NCBI GenBank assembly: GCA_900553015.1
Contig: USBY01000007.1
Location: 1-64,000 of the forward strand
Reading direction: 5' to 3'
DNA: 64,000 nt
Source: an uncultured Clostridium sp.
GTDB taxonomy: Bacteria > Bacillota > Clostridia > TANB77 > CAG-508
Below the pieces are notes generated by a model. That model was not told the DNA's origin. It saw nothing but the letters and a program-made list of their open reading frames with translations, and searched no databases. Of the stretch, positions 25,223 through 34,086 are shown in pieces; position 1 is the stretch's first letter, and every line of letters starts with the position of its first letter. The position numbers and the translations under genes are program-made.

Positions 25223-27065
25223 AAAAGCAAATACATTAAAAAGACTACTAAAATATGCATTAGGTGATTATAAAGCACAATTTGTAGTAGTTATAATTAG
25301 TATAATAATAAGTGCAGCAGCAAGTGTAATTGGAATACAATTTATCCAAACATTAATAGATGAATATATTACACCACTTATTGGAAATCAAAATCCAGAT
25401 TATACATCATTATTACAAGCAATATTAATGATGGGAATGATTTACCTTGTAGGTATTATTGGTACATATGTATACAATAGATTAATGATTAATATTACAC
25501 AAGGAACCTTAAAGAAAATAAGAACAGAAATGTTTGAACACATGCAAAGATTACCAATAGGATACTTTGATAGTCATAGTCATGGTGAAACAATGAGTAC
25601 TTATACAAACGATGTTGATACATTAAGACAAGCATTAAGTCAAAGTATTCCACAAGTATTTTCTGCTATAGTATCTATGGTTTCTGTATTAGTTGGAATG
25701 ATTGTAACAAATATTTACTTAACTTTAATAGTATTAGCTATGGTAGTTATAATGGCATTTGTTTCTAGATTTTTCGCTAAAAACAGTTCTAAATACTTTA
25801 TAGGGCAACAAGAAAGTATTGGTAAAGTAGACGGATATATAGAAGAAATGATGAATGGACAAAAGGTTGTAAAAGTATTCTGTTACGAAGATAGGTCTAA
25901 AGAAAGATTTGATAAATTAAATGAAGAATTATTCCAAAGTAGTACAAAAGCAAATTCTTATGCAAATACATTAATGCCTTGTATTATGAATATAGGAAAT
26001 ATTGGTTATGTATTAGTGGCAGTTGTAGGTGGAATTTTAGCTGTTAATGGACTACTAACAGTAGGTAGTATAGCTGCATTCTTACAATATATAAAAGCAT
26101 TTACAAACCCACTTGCTCAAGTTTCACAACAATTAAATTTCGTTGCAATGGCTTTAGCTGGAGCTGAAAGAATATTCAAATTAATAGATGAACCAGCTGA
26201 AGAAGATAATGGATATGTAACATTAGTAAATGCTAAAGAAGAAAATGGAAAAATTATAGAGTCAAAAGAAAGAACAGGTTTATGGGCATGGAAACATCCA
26301 CATGGTGATGGAACAGTAACATATACTAAATTATGTGGTAATGTAGAATTTGAAAATGTTACATTTGGATATGTACCAAATAAAGTAATTTTACACGATA
26401 TAAGCCTTGATGCCAAAGAAGGTCAAAAAGTTTCTTTTGTTGGACCAACAGGTGCTGGTAAAACTACAATTACAAACTTAATAAATCGTTTCTATGATAT
26501 TAACGAAGGTAAAATTAGATATGATGGAATTAATATAAATAAAATGAAAAAAGATGATTTAAGAAGATCATTAGGTATGGTTTTACAAGATACACATCTA
26601 TTTACTGGAACAATAAAAGATAATATTAAATATGGTAAAATGGATGCAACAGATGAAGAAGTAATTGCAGCAGCAAAACTTGCAAATGCAGATAGATTTA
26701 TAAGACATTTACCACATGCATATGACACAATGATTTCTGGTGATGGAGAAGGATTATCACAAGGACAAAGACAATTACTTGCAATAGCAAGAGCTGCATT
26801 ATACAATCCACCAGTATTAATACTAGATGAAGCAACATCAAGTATAGATACAAGAACAGAAAAGATTGTTCAAGATGGTATGGATAAACTTATGAAAGGA
26901 AGAACAGTTTTTGTTATAGCACATAGACTTTCTACAATTAAAAACTCTGATTTAATAATGGTATTAGACCATGGAAACATTATAGAAAGAGGAAATCATG
27001 ATGAATTATTAGCTAAAAAAGGAATGTACTATGGACTATATACAGGAGCTATCGAAATAGAATAA
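25206..27065 (+). CDS. Heterodimeric ABC exporter, catalytic subunit
   Basis: Partner of the preceding gene, about 620 residues, six membrane helices then ATPase domain. Walker A is GPTGAGKTT, Walker B LILDEATSSID with catalytic Glu, H-loop IAHRLST; its signature is LSQGQRQ rather than LSGGQ. The degenerate signature here combines with the degenerate Walker B of the partner to give one inactive and one active site, as expected. A roughly 35-residue insert (about 335-375, with WAWKHPHGDG) lies before the ATPase domain. Start is uncertain: ATG 25206 has a 12-base spacing to GGGAGGAG; ATG 25197 is closer. Confidence 0.9.
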   Translation: MKNKTKKANTLKRLLKYALGDYKAQFVVVIISIIISAAASVIGIQFIQTLIDEYITPLIGNQNPDYTSLLQAILMMGMIYLVGIIGTYVYNRLMINITQGTLKKIRTEMFEHMQRLPIGYFDSHSHGETMSTYTNDVDTLRQALSQSIPQVFSAIVSMVSVLVGMIVTNIYLTLIVLAMVVIMAFVSRFFAKNSSKYFIGQQESIGKVDGYIEEMMNGQKVVKVFCYEDRSKERFDKLNEELFQSSTKANSYANTLMPCIMNIGNIGYVLVAVVGGILAVNGLLTVGSIAAFLQYIKAFTNPLAQVSQQLNFVAMALAGAERIFKLIDEPAEEDNGYVTLVNAKEENGKIIESKERTGLWAWKHPHGDGTVTYTKLCGNVEFENVTFGYVPNKVILHDISLDAKEGQKVSFVGPTGAGKTTITNLINRFYDINEGKIRYDGININKMKKDDLRRSLGMVLQDTHLFTGTIKDNIKYGKMDATDEEVIAAAKLANADRFIRHLPHAYDTMISGDGEGLSQGQRQLLAIARAALYNPPVLILDEATSSIDTRTEKIVQDGMDKLMKGRTVFVIAHRLSTIKNSDLIMVLDHGNIIERGNHDELLAKKGMYYGLYTGAIEIE

Positions 27066-27071
27066 GAATTC

Positions 27072-27128
27072 AGGGATTTGAGGTCGTTCCTAGAGAGGGA
27101 TTTGGGGACGTTCCTTAAATCCCTATTT
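27072..27128 (+). repeat. Interspersed REP-like repeat, copy 2
   Basis: AGGGATTTGAGGTCGTTCCT then GGGATTTGGGGACGTTCCTT and AAATCCCTATTT: two tandem half-units with terminal inverted AGGGATTT/AAATCCCT. Close match to copy 1; both lie immediately after stop codons. Confidence 0.75.
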
Positions 27129-27195
27129 ATATGTAAAGATAAAAATTAGCAAATACAGAGTGATTTTTACCTCAAATTTTAAGCTAAAAGTTTAA

Positions 27196-27245
27196 TGTTT
27201 GGAGGTGTTTTTTGGTTTGGAAAAATAGGAACATCCTCTAATCCC
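27196..27245 (-). repeat. Degenerate inverted repeat-family copy
   Basis: Read on the minus strand it begins GGGATTAGAGGATGTTCCTA, a diverged version of the family core. With copy 2 it forms an inverted pair around 27129-27195, which otherwise holds nothing recognisable. Confidence 0.45.
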
Positions 27246-27247
27246 AA

Positions 27248-27276
27248 TTGACAAATAAATTTAATTAAGTTATTAT
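27248..27276 (+). promoter_or_regulatory. Promoter of the Asp23/DUF308 operon
   Basis: TTGACA (27248-27253), 17-base spacer, TATTAT (27271-27276). The -35 box begins three bases after the degenerate repeat copy. Confidence 0.7.
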
Positions 27277-27335
27277 ATAAATAGGCATAATGGAAATAAT
27301 TTATATAAAAATAAAATATATAGGAGGTAATTCTT

Positions 27336-27719
27336 ATGGACGAAGAAAAAAATTTAGAACAAGAAATTAATGTAGCAAATGAGGTTGTTGCAACAATAGC
27401 TGGTATGGCTGTTTCTAAAATTGATGGTGTTGCTAAAATGGCAGGAGGTTTTACAGAAGGACTTAAAGCAATAAGTGGTAAAAAGCAAATGTCAAGAGGT
27501 ATTAAGGTAGAAGCAGATGGTGATACTGTAAAAATAGAAATAAACATTATCGTAAGATATGGCGTAAATATAAGAGAAGTAGGAAAGAACATTCAAACTA
27601 AAGTTAAAGAAGAAGTAGAAAATATGACTGGAAATAAAGTAGAAAAAGTTGTTGTAAATGTTCAAGGAGTAAAAGTAGATGATGATGGAGATGAAAAAAT
27701 AGATAATATGGAGGAATAA
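27336..27719 (+). CDS. Asp23/Gls24 family envelope stress protein
   Basis: A 127-residue Asp23 domain protein; relatives in staphylococci and enterococci are abundant, envelope-associated and induced by alkaline or envelope stress. Visible signatures are VVATIAGMAVSKIDGVAKM (split around 15-34), IKVEADGDTVKIEINIIVRYG and the repeated VGKNIQTKVKEEVENMTG helix, ending VVVNVQGVKVD. The tail is acidic. Strong ribosome site AGGAGG. Four bases separate it from the DUF308 membrane gene, suggesting that the pair is a membrane-anchor and shell arrangement. Confidence 0.92.
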   Translation: MDEEKNLEQEINVANEVVATIAGMAVSKIDGVAKMAGGFTEGLKAISGKKQMSRGIKVEADGDTVKIEINIIVRYGVNIREVGKNIQTKVKEEVENMTGNKVEKVVVNVQGVKVDDDGDEKIDNMEE

Positions 27720-27723
27720 TATT

Positions 27724-28266
27724 ATGGATCCAATAAAAGATTTATTAAAGAAATCTGGTATGTCTAATATATTGATATCAATAATTTTTGGACTATTTGG
27801 AGTAATATTATGTGTTTTCCATGAAGGTGCAGTTAAATTAATTTCCTGTTTAATAGGACTATTATTTTTATTGATAGGAGTTGCAAGATTAGTAAATTAT
27901 GTAAAAGGAAGAGGAAGAGGAGAACATTTTAACTTTGACTTATTCTGTGGACTAATTGCAACAATTGCGGGAATTATAGCTATTATTTATACAGATGCAA
28001 TAGGAGCAATACTAAGAATAATAGTTGGAACTTGGATTGTATATAGTGGAATAACAAGAGCATATTTGTCACTTAAAATAAAAGGTTTTAATTCATCAAT
28101 ATGGATATTTAGCTTAGTGTTATCAATTCTAATGATTATATTTGGAATATACATTATGCTAAATAGTGGAGCAATCATAACATTAATTGGTTCATTAATG
28201 ATTGCATATGCAATAATAGATATAATAGAAAGTTTTATTTTTATAAGAAAGTTAAAACAATTTTAG
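27724..28266 (+). CDS. DUF308/HdeD-like membrane protein
   Basis: A 180-residue protein with six predicted membrane helices in two similar triplets, as in the HdeD/DUF308 family. Typical phrases are GVILCVFHEGAVKLISCLIG, FCGLIATIAGIIAIIY and TWIVYSGITRAYLS. Function of the family is unclear; HdeD is linked to acid resistance. Cotranscribed with Asp23, so an envelope stress role is plausible. A clear terminator follows. Confidence 0.8.
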   Translation: MDPIKDLLKKSGMSNILISIIFGLFGVILCVFHEGAVKLISCLIGLLFLLIGVARLVNYVKGRGRGEHFNFDLFCGLIATIAGIIAIIYTDAIGAILRIIVGTWIVYSGITRAYLSLKIKGFNSSIWIFSLVLSILMIIFGIYIMLNSGAIITLIGSLMIAYAIIDIIESFIFIRKLKQF

Positions 28267-28318
28267 TTTTGATTTGTAAAAAAATCAAACAAATAATTAA
28301 AATGAATAAAATAACATT

Positions 28319-28348
28319 AAAAAAAGCCTTATATATAAGGCTTTTTTT
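28319..28348 (+). terminator. Terminator of the Asp23 operon
   Basis: AAAAAGCCTT-ATATAT-AAGGCTTTTTTT: 10-bp stem with U-tract. Confidence 0.9.
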
Positions 28349-28532
28349 GCTTTTAAATTAATTTACAAATAAAACACAATTCGGGAATAATTTGGAAATA
28401 ATTTATAGGTACAATATATCCATACTAAGAAGAAAGGAGTGATGCCATATAGAAAGTGAACTGGTAAGCACAAAAAAAGAAATTGTACAAAATAAGAAAT
28501 TAACAGTAAAAAGTGACATATTTAAAGAAATA

Positions 28533-29090
28533 ATGTCAATATATTCACTTAGCATAGAAGAAATTAATAAAATCATAAAGGAAATGGAGGTGAAATATAA
28601 GGAACTAAATTTAATAGATCATGTTAAATGTAGGATAAAAAGCCCCAAAAGTATAGTAAATAAAATGAAAAAGAAAAAATATAATTTAACATATAAAGAA
28701 ATGATAAATAAAGTAAATGATATCGCAGGAATAAGAATTATTTGTCCATTTCAAGAAAATGTATATATAGTACGAGAACTATTGTTAGAAAATCCTAATA
28801 TAAGAATCTTAAATGAAAAAGATTATATTCAATCCCCTAAAAAAAGCGGATATTCTAGTTTACATTTGATTGTAGAAGTACCTGTAAAAACAGATATGGG
28901 AAAAATATATGTTAAAACAGAAATACAAATAAGAACAATGGCTATGGACTTTTGGGCTAGTTTAGAACATGAGTTAAAATATAAAAATAATAATGTTACT
29001 AAGGCGGCATCTAAGAGATTATTAAAAGCAGCCAAAGTAATGAAAAAGCTAGACTATGAGATGTCAGTACTAGCAAAAGAAGTACGTTAA
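28533..29090 (+). CDS. Small alarmone synthetase, RelA/SpoT synthetase domain
   Basis: Makes (p)ppGpp by pyrophosphate transfer from ATP to GDP/GTP. Synthetase motifs are IDHVKCRIKSPKSIVNKM (about 27-44), DIAGIRIICPF, PKKSGYSSLHLIV and EIQIRTMAMDFWASLEHELKYK. There is no HD hydrolase domain. The N-terminus is uncertain: the frame is open back to 28443, and the only good ribosome site (AAAGGAG, 28433-28439) suits an ATA codon at 28449 or an ATG at 28442 in another frame that stops after five codons. ATG 28533 has no ribosome site. So either a non-standard start or a single-base indel near 28450 is likely, giving about 213 residues. Confidence 0.85.
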   Translation: MSIYSLSIEEINKIIKEMEVKYKELNLIDHVKCRIKSPKSIVNKMKKKKYNLTYKEMINKVNDIAGIRIICPFQENVYIVRELLLENPNIRILNEKDYIQSPKKSGYSSLHLIVEVPVKTDMGKIYVKTEIQIRTMAMDFWASLEHELKYKNNNVTKAASKRLLKAAKVMKKLDYEMSVLAKEVR

Positions 29091-29116
29091 ATTCCCCTTT
29101 TATTTTATATAGATTA

Positions 29117-29150
29117 AAACTACCAGAGAGACACTTTGGTAGTTTTTTTT
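29117..29150 (+). terminator. Terminator after alarmone synthetase
   Basis: AAACTACCA and TGGTAGTTT (9 bp) with an 11-base loop and T8. Confidence 0.9.
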
Positions 29151-29240
29151 GAAATTATTTGTTTTTTGCAAAATAATATAGTAATATATTATAGTGTATG
29201 ATAAAATACAAAAAAATTCGAAAGAAAAGGAGTGTAAATT

Positions 29241-31580
29241 TTGGACAAGGAAGAATTAAAAGGCTTAACAGAGGAACAAATACAAGAAAGAATATCAGAA
29301 GGAAAAATTAATAAAGTAGAAGATGATAAAACTAGAAGTAATTGGGAAATAATTAGAGATAATGTATGTACATTATTTAACTTATTTAACCTTTTAATAG
29401 CAATAGCATTAATTGCAGTAAAGGCATATACAAACTTAGCGTATATGTTAATAATTATAGTTAATATCATAATCGGTATTGTACAAGAAATTCATGCTAG
29501 AAATTTAGTACAAAAACTATCTGTATTAAAGGTTTCAAAAGCTACAGTTGTTAGAAATGGAAAAGAAAAAGAGATTAATATAGATGAAATTGTATTAGAT
29601 GATGTAATAATTTTAGAGGCTGGAAAACAAATATGTGCAGATTCTGAGGTACTTGATGGAGAAGTAGAGGTTAACGAATCTTTACTTACCGGTGAATCAG
29701 ATACAATATTAAAACAAAAAGGTGATAAATTATTATCAGGAAGTTATGTTGTTAGTGGAAAATGTTATTCTAAAGTAGAAAAGGTAGGAAAAGATAATTT
29801 CGCAGCTCAAATTACAAGTGAAACTAAAAAATATAAAAGAGCAGAGTCAGAACTTGTAAATTCAATGAAAAAAGTTACAAACTTTACAAGTTTTGTAATA
29901 ATTCCAGTAGGAATAATTTTGTTTGTGCAAGCATATTTCTTTAGAAATGTAGATATAACAAATTCAGTTGTTTCTACAGCTGCAGCTTTATTAGGAATGT
30001 TACCAAAGGGACTTATGCTTCTTATAACAATATCTTTAGCAACAGGTGTAATAAAACTTGCTAAAAAACGAGTATTAGTTCAAGATTTATATAGTGTAGA
30101 AACATTGGCACACATAGATACTTTATGTTTGGATAAAACAGGAACAATTACAGAAGGTAGAATGAAAGTAGATGAAGTAAAACTATATAACGAGAAATGT
30201 ATGCCACATTCTATGCAAACAATGATGACAGCATTTGTTAATGAAATGACTGACAATAATGCAACATTTATGGCACTTAAAGATTATTATAAAGGTGAAG
30301 ATAAATTCGAAATAGCAGATAGAATGGCATTTTCTTCAGAAAGAAAATGGAGTTCTATAAGTTTTAAAAAAGTTGGTTCAATCGTATTAGGAGCACCAGA
30401 ACGCTTAATAGAAAAAAGTGATATGGACATGCCAGAAGAAATAGTTACAGCACAAAAAGCTGGTAAAAGAATGCTATTTGTAGGCTATTCAAAAGAAATT
30501 GTAAGTGACGAAAATCTACCAAAACTAGAAATTGTTGCAGCAATAACTTTAGATGATCCATTAAGAAAAAATGCAAAAGAAATGTTAGGTTTCTTTAAGA
30601 CACAAGCTGTAGATATTAAAATAATATCTGGTGATAACCCACTAACTGTTTCAAGTATTGCAAAAAAAGCAGGATTAGAATCATATGATTCATATATAGA
30701 TTTATCAACTATAAGTTCAGACGACGAAATTCCAGAATTAGTTGATAAATACAGTGTTTTTGCTAGAGTTCTGCCACATCAAAAAAGTTTAATAGTAAAA
30801 GCACTTCAAGAAAAAGGTCATTCAGTAGCTATGACTGGGGATGGTGTTAATGATGTTGTTGCATTAAAGCAAGCTGATTGTAGTATTACATTACCGGAGG
30901 CTTCTGATGTTGCAAGACAGGTTTCACAAATTGTATTATTAAATTCAGATTTTAGTGTACTTAAAGATGTATTAATGGAAGGAAGAAGAGTTGTAAATAA
31001 TATAACAAATGTTGCTAGAATATTCTTTATTAAGACAATATATTCAATGTTATTATCATTATTTAACATAGTAACAAATACAGCTTTCCCATTTATACCA
31101 ATACAAATTACATTAATAGATTTAGTAATAGAAGGATATACATCATTCTTCTTATCATTCTTAGAAAATTCAAAACCATTACAAGGAACTTTCTTAAGAA
31201 CAGTAATACGAAATGCGATGCCATATGCTTTAACTATAATTATTAGTATTGTGCTATTAACATTTTCTAGAGAGGGCTTAGGATTAAGTACTGGAGAAGC
31301 ACAAACTTTAATGTATTTAATTATAGGCGGGGTAAGTATTTTTGCAGTAATAGAAGCTTGTAGACCATTTAATAGAATAAGTACATTTTTATGTACAACT
31401 ACTGCTATAGGATTTTTCTTTGCAGCAATTTTGTTTAAAAACATATTACATTTAACTGGTATAACAGAACAAGTTATAATTATACTAGTTGCTGCATTAA
31501 TTTTAGCGTATATTGTAGTAACAGGACTTAAACATCTAATTAATAATTTAAGCCAGGATTTAGAAAAGGCAAGTGAATAA
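29241..31580 (+). CDS. P-type cation-transporting ATPase (CtpE-like)
   Basis: A 779-residue P-type ATPase, with the actuator loop LLTGESD, phosphorylation site LDKTGTITEG (D298), nucleotide-binding domain (about 310-480) and hinge MTGDGVNDVVALKQADCSI. It has about ten helices, with the late region rich in hydrophobics. The sequence resembles the Bacillota/Mycobacterium CtpE group, implicated in calcium uptake; the ion is not provable here. No N-terminal heavy-metal domain and no CPx motif, so not a copper/zinc type. TTG start with AAAGGAGTG upstream. Confidence 0.9.
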   Translation: MDKEELKGLTEEQIQERISEGKINKVEDDKTRSNWEIIRDNVCTLFNLFNLLIAIALIAVKAYTNLAYMLIIIVNIIIGIVQEIHARNLVQKLSVLKVSKATVVRNGKEKEINIDEIVLDDVIILEAGKQICADSEVLDGEVEVNESLLTGESDTILKQKGDKLLSGSYVVSGKCYSKVEKVGKDNFAAQITSETKKYKRAESELVNSMKKVTNFTSFVIIPVGIILFVQAYFFRNVDITNSVVSTAAALLGMLPKGLMLLITISLATGVIKLAKKRVLVQDLYSVETLAHIDTLCLDKTGTITEGRMKVDEVKLYNEKCMPHSMQTMMTAFVNEMTDNNATFMALKDYYKGEDKFEIADRMAFSSERKWSSISFKKVGSIVLGAPERLIEKSDMDMPEEIVTAQKAGKRMLFVGYSKEIVSDENLPKLEIVAAITLDDPLRKNAKEMLGFFKTQAVDIKIISGDNPLTVSSIAKKAGLESYDSYIDLSTISSDDEIPELVDKYSVFARVLPHQKSLIVKALQEKGHSVAMTGDGVNDVVALKQADCSITLPEASDVARQVSQIVLLNSDFSVLKDVLMEGRRVVNNITNVARIFFIKTIYSMLLSLFNIVTNTAFPFIPIQITLIDLVIEGYTSFFLSFLENSKPLQGTFLRTVIRNAMPYALTIIISIVLLTFSREGLGLSTGEAQTLMYLIIGGVSIFAVIEACRPFNRISTFLCTTTAIGFFFAAILFKNILHLTGITEQVIIILVAALILAYIVVTGLKHLINNLSQDLEKASE

Positions 31581-31592
31581 TAGGTGATGCTT

Positions 31593-32390
31593 ATGGAAAA
31601 TATATTTTTAAATATATTTTTGGTAATAGGAATTTTACTAATATATAGCGGACTTTCAGGAATTTTGACAGATATAATAAGAAAAAGAAAAATATTTAAA
31701 AGAAAATACATAATATTAGCGTTAGGAATTATAGTTACTATTTTAGCTATAATTCCACGCATATTTGATAACAAAATAATGCATTTTATAAGATATATAT
31801 CAATATATTTTGCTGTAACATTCATTATATTTTGCATAGCAAGTATAATAGTTAATTTAAAAATTAAGAGAAAACCATATGAGGCTATTGTCGTGTTAGG
31901 TGGATACCTAGTGTATGGAAACCAATTAACGAAAGCTTTAACAAAAAGGTTAAAGTTAGCAATAAAATTATATAATGAACAAAAAAGTAAGCCTAAAATT
32001 ATTCTATCTGGAGGAAAAATAAGGCAGGAAACAATAACAGAAGCAGAAGCAATGGAACAATATTTACTTGCTAACAACATCCCTAAAAAAGATATTATAA
32101 AAGAAGATAAATCTAAGAATACATTAGAGAATTTTAAGTTTTCTAATGAGAAATTAAAAGAACTAAAAATACACAAAAATATAGCTTTTGTTAGTAATAA
32201 TTTTCATATATTAAGAGCAAAAATTTACTCTTCAAAATTTAAAATAAAAGCCAAGGGCGAAGGTTCTACAACTTTGTGGTATTATTTTCCAGAGGCATTT
32301 ATAAATGAATATTTAGCGATAATAGTTTTGTATAAAATTACATTAATTATATATATAATATTAGCAATAATTCTAACAATATTTATATAG
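31593..32390 (+). CDS. YdcF/SanA-like membrane protein (DUF218)
   Basis: About 265 residues: four helices in the first 90 residues, then a DUF218 domain with AIVVLGGYLVYG, PKIILSGGK, EAEAMEQYLLANNIPKKDII, SKNTLENFKFS and IAFVSNNFHILRA, and a last membrane helix. DUF218 proteins (SanA, ElyC, YdcF) act in envelope homeostasis; biochemical activity is poorly known. Start taken as ATG 31593 with AGGTGA upstream; it follows the P-type ATPase gene by 12 bases, so probably one operon. Confidence 0.8.
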   Translation: MENIFLNIFLVIGILLIYSGLSGILTDIIRKRKIFKRKYIILALGIIVTILAIIPRIFDNKIMHFIRYISIYFAVTFIIFCIASIIVNLKIKRKPYEAIVVLGGYLVYGNQLTKALTKRLKLAIKLYNEQKSKPKIILSGGKIRQETITEAEAMEQYLLANNIPKKDIIKEDKSKNTLENFKFSNEKLKELKIHKNIAFVSNNFHILRAKIYSSKFKIKAKGEGSTTLWYYFPEAFINEYLAIIVLYKITLIIYIILAIILTIFI

Positions 32391-32416
32391 CAATAATGAA
32401 AGGAATGTTATATTAA

Positions 32417-33016
32417 ATGAAAAGGTATGGCTTTTTTGGTGGGAGTTTTAATCCACCAACTATAGCTCACGAAAGATTAGCAGAAGAAATAGCAGAAAAA
32501 TTTAAATTGGACAAAGTATATTTTGTGCCAGTAGGGAATTATTATAAGAAAACAGATCTAATAGACGAAAATAAAAGATTTGATATGTTAAAAAGCATAA
32601 GAAATGATAAAATAGATGTTTTAGATATAGAACTAAATTCTAAAAAGAAATTATTAGCTGTAGATGCTTTTGAATTAATAAATGATAACTTTTCTTCATC
32701 TGAAAATTATTTTATCTTAGGTGGGGATAATTTGGAAAAACTACCAAACTGGGAAAATGCAACTAAATGTTTAAACAATAACATTATCGCAATCCAAAGA
32801 GGAAAAAATCTAGCTAATATAATAGCTGGAAATAAATTATTAGAAGAAAATAAAAATAAAATATTTGAATTTAACGCAAATAAATTATATAATTATAGTT
32901 CGACAGAAGTAAGAAAAGCAATAAAAAATGATGATATAGAAACATTAAATAAAATGCTTAATAAAAAGGTTTATTTTTATATCGAGGAGAATAATTTATA
33001 TAAAAGGATAGAATAA
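32417..33016 (+). CDS. nadD: Nicotinate-nucleotide adenylyltransferase-like protein
   Basis: Nucleotidyltransferase of the NadD family, which adenylates nicotinate mononucleotide in NAD synthesis. Seen: FFGGSFNPPTIAH (6-18), where HxGH is replaced by TIAH, FVPVG...KKTDLID, YFILGGDNLEKLPNWENA and the ATP-binding SSTEVRKAI near the C-terminus. Length 199 is normal. The usual HD-domain YqeK partner is absent, and the gene lies outside the common obgE-nadD-rsfS context, so it may be a second or specialised copy. Confidence 0.8.
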   Translation: MKRYGFFGGSFNPPTIAHERLAEEIAEKFKLDKVYFVPVGNYYKKTDLIDENKRFDMLKSIRNDKIDVLDIELNSKKKLLAVDAFELINDNFSSSENYFILGGDNLEKLPNWENATKCLNNNIIAIQRGKNLANIIAGNKLLEENKNKIFEFNANKLYNYSSTEVRKAIKNDDIETLNKMLNKKVYFYIEENNLYKRIE

Positions 33017-33295
33017 CGTAAATCTTATAGGTAATGGACGACTAATTCGAAAGTGCTACTTGTTAAATTGCAAGGAAAGTGATTTAGAATACTAAATAAT
33101 GATATTTTAAGAAAGGCAATGGAAGGGATTAATTTTGTCCCACTTCATATGCCTTTAAATTTTTGGTTTACTCCAAACTAAAAACATGATAAAATAATAA
33201 TAACTATGGTCAGAAGATTGTAATAAAACAATGATTATATAAAGATAAGCTTTAGATATAGAAGAATATGGAGAAAATAGAGGAGATGTTTGAGG
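33017..33295 (+). other. Gap before plsC, no confirmed gene
   Basis: About 280 bases with no convincing gene. A short open stretch (33111-33182) encodes about 23 residues ending at a stop (MEGINFVPLHMPLNFWF...) which may be debris of a lost gene. AT-rich promoter-like sequence lies around 33180-33240, but no clear -35/-10 pair was found. Confidence 0.4.
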
Positions 33296-33988
33296 ATGAA
33301 GAAATTAAGGAATACGCTATTTAATTTTTTTGCAAACATATTTTACTATATTGTGGCAGTGCCAATACTGTTTGTGGTAGACAAAGTGTTTTTTGATTAT
33401 AAAGTAGTAGGAAAAGAAAATGTAGCAAAAGTACCAGGTGGAAAAATAACAATTTCAAATCATATACATTATTTAGATTGTACGATGAATGGCTTTGTTA
33501 ATTTACCAGATTATTCATACTTTATAACTTTAGAATCAAATTGTAATATACCAGTAGTTGGAGCTTTAGTAAAATTATTACGAGGAATTCCAATCCCAAC
33601 TAAAATAGAAGAAAAAAAGGGATTTTATGAATATATTGCAAAATTATTAAGTGAAGGAGAAACAGTTCATATATATCCAGAAGGAGAAATGCGTTTATAT
33701 GGTCAAGAATTATTAGAATTTAAAAAAGGTGCTTTTGCAATGGCAGTAGAAAGTAATGTACCAATTATTCCAACTGTAATACTTACACGCAAGCCACATG
33801 GAATATATAAATACATAAAAACAAAACCATTAATAACACATGTAGTATTAGAACCAATTTATCCAGATTTATCAATAGAAAATAAGTTAGAAAGAATAGA
33901 AAAATTAAAAAAAGAGGCATATTATAGGATGCAAGAAGTTTTAGAAAAAGCAGAATCTTGTTATGATGAAAAAGCAGAAATTATTTAA
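33296..33988 (+). CDS. plsC: 1-acyl-sn-glycerol-3-phosphate acyltransferase (PlsC family)
   Basis: Transfers an acyl chain to lysophosphatidate in phospholipid synthesis at the membrane. The HX4D motif is present (SNHIHYLDC), then LLRGIPIPTK, the EGxxR motif in YPEGEMRLYG, and the late IIPTVILTRKP strand. One N-terminal membrane helix. 230 residues. Start taken as ATG 33296 with AGGAG ten bases upstream; TTG 33290 is too close. Ends at a terminator, so monocistronic. Confidence 0.88.
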   Translation: MKKLRNTLFNFFANIFYYIVAVPILFVVDKVFFDYKVVGKENVAKVPGGKITISNHIHYLDCTMNGFVNLPDYSYFITLESNCNIPVVGALVKLLRGIPIPTKIEEKKGFYEYIAKLLSEGETVHIYPEGEMRLYGQELLEFKKGAFAMAVESNVPIIPTVILTRKPHGIYKYIKTKPLITHVVLEPIYPDLSIENKLERIEKLKKEAYYRMQEVLEKAESCYDEKAEII

Positions 33989-33990
33989 TT

Positions 33991-34020
33991 AAAGCGGTAG
34001 ACAATATCTACTGCTTTTTT
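33991..34020 (+). terminator. Terminator after plsC
   Basis: AAAGCGGTAGA pairs with TCTACTGCTTT (11 bp, one G-U) around CAATA, followed by T-run. Confidence 0.9.
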
Positions 34021-34086
34021 GTTGCAATATAAGGATATTTAGTATATAATAATCACGGAAAAATAGGATAGGATAAGGTGGATTTT

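Noticed and set aside
32417..33016. Considered as phosphopantetheine adenylyltransferase (CoaD)
   Set aside because: The GGSFNPPT start, LGGDNLEKLPNW and SSTEVR phrases fit NadD better than CoaD.
33111..33182. Short open stretch (about 23 residues, ...FVPLHMPLNFWFTPN) that faintly resembles a phrase of double-jelly-roll viral capsid proteins
   Set aside because: Too short, no start signal, no neighbouring capsid sequence; chance similarity is likely.
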